DNA of 6,011 nt from Bacillota bacterium (GTDB taxonomy: Bacteria; Bacillota; Sulfobacillia; RBS10-35; JAJYVN01), in NCBI GenBank assembly GCA_021791995.1, contig JAJYVN010000187.1, forward strand, positions 1 through 6,011, in the 5' to 3' direction. The position numbers and the translations under genes are program-made. The notes beneath the pieces were generated by a model. It did no database searches, was not told where the DNA came from, and saw only the letters and a program-made list of their open reading frames with translations. Below are positions 5,183 through 6,011 of the stretch, one piece after another (position 1 is the first letter of the stretch; the number at the start of each line of letters is the position of its first letter).

Positions 5183-5337
5183 TACGAGCGTTGCCCGTTC
5201 GTTAGACATCCGGGTAGCGTATACGGTCCACGGCAGACGGTCCTCGGTTTACCGTCCACGGTCCACCTGCCCCGCGCGACGTCGCGCAGAAGGTGACTGC
5301 CGCCAAAAACAGTGAGTTGGGGTGGGCGGCCGCCCAA
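5025..5337. other. Intergenic region between convergent units
   Basis: This gap of about 310 bases lies between the plus-strand membrane genes and the minus-strand DUF2442 gene. It holds the amber-cut ORF (5021-5182), repeat copy B (5218-5276) and a perfect 14-base palindrome TGGGCGGCCGCCCA (5323-5336) directly after the DUF2442 stop. The palindrome could act as a weak transcript end for the minus-strand unit, but no T-run follows it closely (TTTTT comes about 18 bases later on that strand). Confidence 0.4.
5218..5276 (+). repeat. Dispersed intergenic repeat, copy B
   Basis: The copy starts with CGTATACGGT (5218-5227), has CGGTCCTC at 5238-5245 and TGCCCCGCG at 5268-5276, matching copy A (4004-4046) in order. 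It carries an insertion containing ACCGTCCACGG (5251-5261), an 11-mer also present at 817-827. The repeat is built from short GGT/ACC-type words such as CGGTCCACGG and ACCGTCCACGG that partly pair with each other. Confidence 0.5.
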
Positions 5338-5643
5338 TTACGCGGAGAGCGCCTGCAGAATCAGGCGCTGCAAGGTCTCGGCGGCCACGGGCTGACTGAG
5401 GTGATAGAGGACGTCCGGGTCGATATCCACCTCATCCGGCCATACCACGGTACCCGCTTCCTCGTCCACCCGGACGGTCTCGAAGTAGTCCGGGTCGGCT
5501 AGACGCCCCAAGGCGCCCCCTTCCGCTGCGACGGGCGCGAGATTGGCCACGCGCACGCTGTGGTCCTCAAACTCCAGGACGAGCATGGTGCGCGGCAGGG
5601 GCAAGACGTGACGCACGACGTGCAGCTCTTCCAGTAAACTCAC
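5338..5643 (-). CDS. DUF2442 domain protein (partner of DUF4160)
   Basis: The product is 101 residues from GTG 5643. This start is chosen over the ATG at 5742 because AAGGAGGAG (5657-5649) lies five bases ahead and the earlier codons only overlap the DUF4160 gene. The family signature is clear: a strand pair (MLVLEFEDHSVRVANL), then LADPDYFETVRVD, and the hallmark TVVWPDEVDIDPDVLY near the end. DUF2442 proteins are small and commonly sit directly after a DUF4160 gene, as here with 17 bases between them. The pair is often listed as toxin-antitoxin-like, though which partner would be toxic is not established. Length is normal for the family and no residue appears missing. Confidence 0.88.
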   Translation of the reverse strand: MSLLEELHVVRHVLPLPRTMLVLEFEDHSVRVANLAPVAAEGGALGRLADPDYFETVRVDEEAGTVVWPDEVDIDPDVLYHLSQPVAAETLQRLILQALSA

Positions 5644-5648
5644 CGACG

Positions 5649-5657
5649 CTCCTCCTT
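5649..5657 (-). promoter_or_regulatory. Ribosome binding site deciding the DUF2442 start
   Basis: On the minus strand AAGGAGGAG lies five bases before GTG 5643, in the gap after the DUF4160 stop. It is the strongest such site on this strand and fixes the short form of the DUF2442 protein. Confidence 0.7.
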
Positions 5658-5660
5658 CAT

Positions 5661-5903
5661 TCAGGGTATGAGCCGCGGCGGGTGGCCGCTTCGCATCCGT
5701 TGCCATTCGACCAGCAACGCCGGTTGGTGTTGCGCAATCCAATCCTGAACATCTTTGGCGATCCTGGGCGGTAAGGATCCCGCCGTGACACCGCCGACGG
5801 CAATCTCCAGTTTGGCCCGTTGGCCCTGGTAATACACATGGACATGCGGCGGTTCATGATCGAGCAAATACATGTGGACGCTGGCGCCTGCAACACGTCC
5901 CAC
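5661..5903 (-). CDS. DUF4160 domain protein, 5' end probably frameshifted
   Basis: The longest frame starts at GTG 5903 and gives 80 residues. It shows the DUF4160 signature HMYLLDHEPPHVHVYY, then strands QRAKLEI and a C-terminal helix with WIAQHQPALLVEW and a final PPRLIP. Relatives usually begin 'MP(T/S)V.R..G'. Here ATG 5911 followed by CCA and TC would give Met-Pro-Ser-Val-Gly-Arg if one base were added in codon 3 (5906-5904). One base therefore seems lost from the original start, and translation may now use GTG 5903. No clear Shine-Dalgarno precedes either start. The gene forms an operon with DUF2442. A TATAAA (5976-5971) upstream on this strand could be a -10 box, but no good -35 accompanies it. 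Confidence 0.85.
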   Translation of the reverse strand: MGRVAGASVHMYLLDHEPPHVHVYYQGQRAKLEIAVGGVTAGSLPPRIAKDVQDWIAQHQPALLVEWQRMRSGHPPRLIP

Positions 5904-6011
5904 GATGGCATGGGGGCGTTATTCGTGCTGACGGATCCTATTCCCTTCCCGGGCTGAGAGAGACGCCTTATTTATAGGCTGGGGAAATTCGCGGAATGGC
6001 CACGTATACCG

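Noticed and set aside
5173..5203. CGTTCGTA/TACGAGCG inverted repeat
   Set aside because: It has one mismatch and almost no loop, with no partner copy, so it is likely chance.
4691..5209. A 172-codon minus-strand frame opposite the four-helix membrane protein
   Set aside because: It is mostly antisense to a well-supported gene and shows no domain.
5955..5985. CTGAGA in a GC-rich setting resembling a thiamine pyrophosphate riboswitch
   Set aside because: The second conserved half (ACCTGATCTGG-like) is missing and no thiamine gene is nearby.
1..6011. CRISPR array, tRNA or insertion sequence ends
   Set aside because: No regularly spaced repeats, cloverleaf or transposase with terminal inverted repeats was found on reading both strands.

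Overview
The window is a GC-rich bacterial accessory region (about 60-65 % GC by eye) with strong Shine-Dalgarno sequences, frequent GTG starts and no rRNA, tRNA or CRISPR array that I can see. The content suggests a high-GC environmental bacterium. The sequence alone does not fix the phylum, and I make no firm assignment.

Left part (1-1048). A membrane protein with a C-terminal DUF4129-like domain enters from the left edge and ends at 701. A 347-base stretch without a convincing gene follows. It holds a 6-2-6 inverted repeat on the stop codon of that gene and a nested hairpin at 734-775.

Second part (1049-2517). Two genes overlap by 8 bases (ATGAATGA). The first is an unrecognised protein. 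The second is a transglutaminase-like protein with a plausible Cys-His-Asp triad, broken by one extra G in a GGGG run at 1778-1781. A tiny ORF and the 3' remnant of a tyrosine recombinase come next. The remnant keeps the HxxR, H and Y catalytic boxes, but has lost its N-terminal half and carries an in-frame TAG where relatives probably have Trp.

Middle part (2518-3867). A short leader with three small hairpins, the last enclosing the ribosome binding site, precedes a two-gene unit: a membrane-anchored unknown protein and an HNH endonuclease. This pair beside a dead integrase is the most cargo-like part of the window.

Right part (3868-6011). A 240-base non-coding stretch holds a tetraloop hairpin, one copy of a dispersed repeat and a good sigma70-type promoter. 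It leads into a small one-helix membrane protein and a four-helix membrane protein. The latter ends in an ATGA overlap with a short ORF cut by amber codons. After a second repeat copy, a minus-strand DUF4160-DUF2442 pair (toxin-antitoxin-like) closes the window. The DUF4160 gene appears to have lost one base in its third codon.

Taken together, this looks like an integration hotspot: an inactive integrase, several small cassettes and at least three damaged genes. The best candidates for undescribed biology are the transglutaminase-like pair (1049-2037) and the membrane protein plus HNH nuclease pair (2580-3867). No function can be assigned to either from sequence alone.
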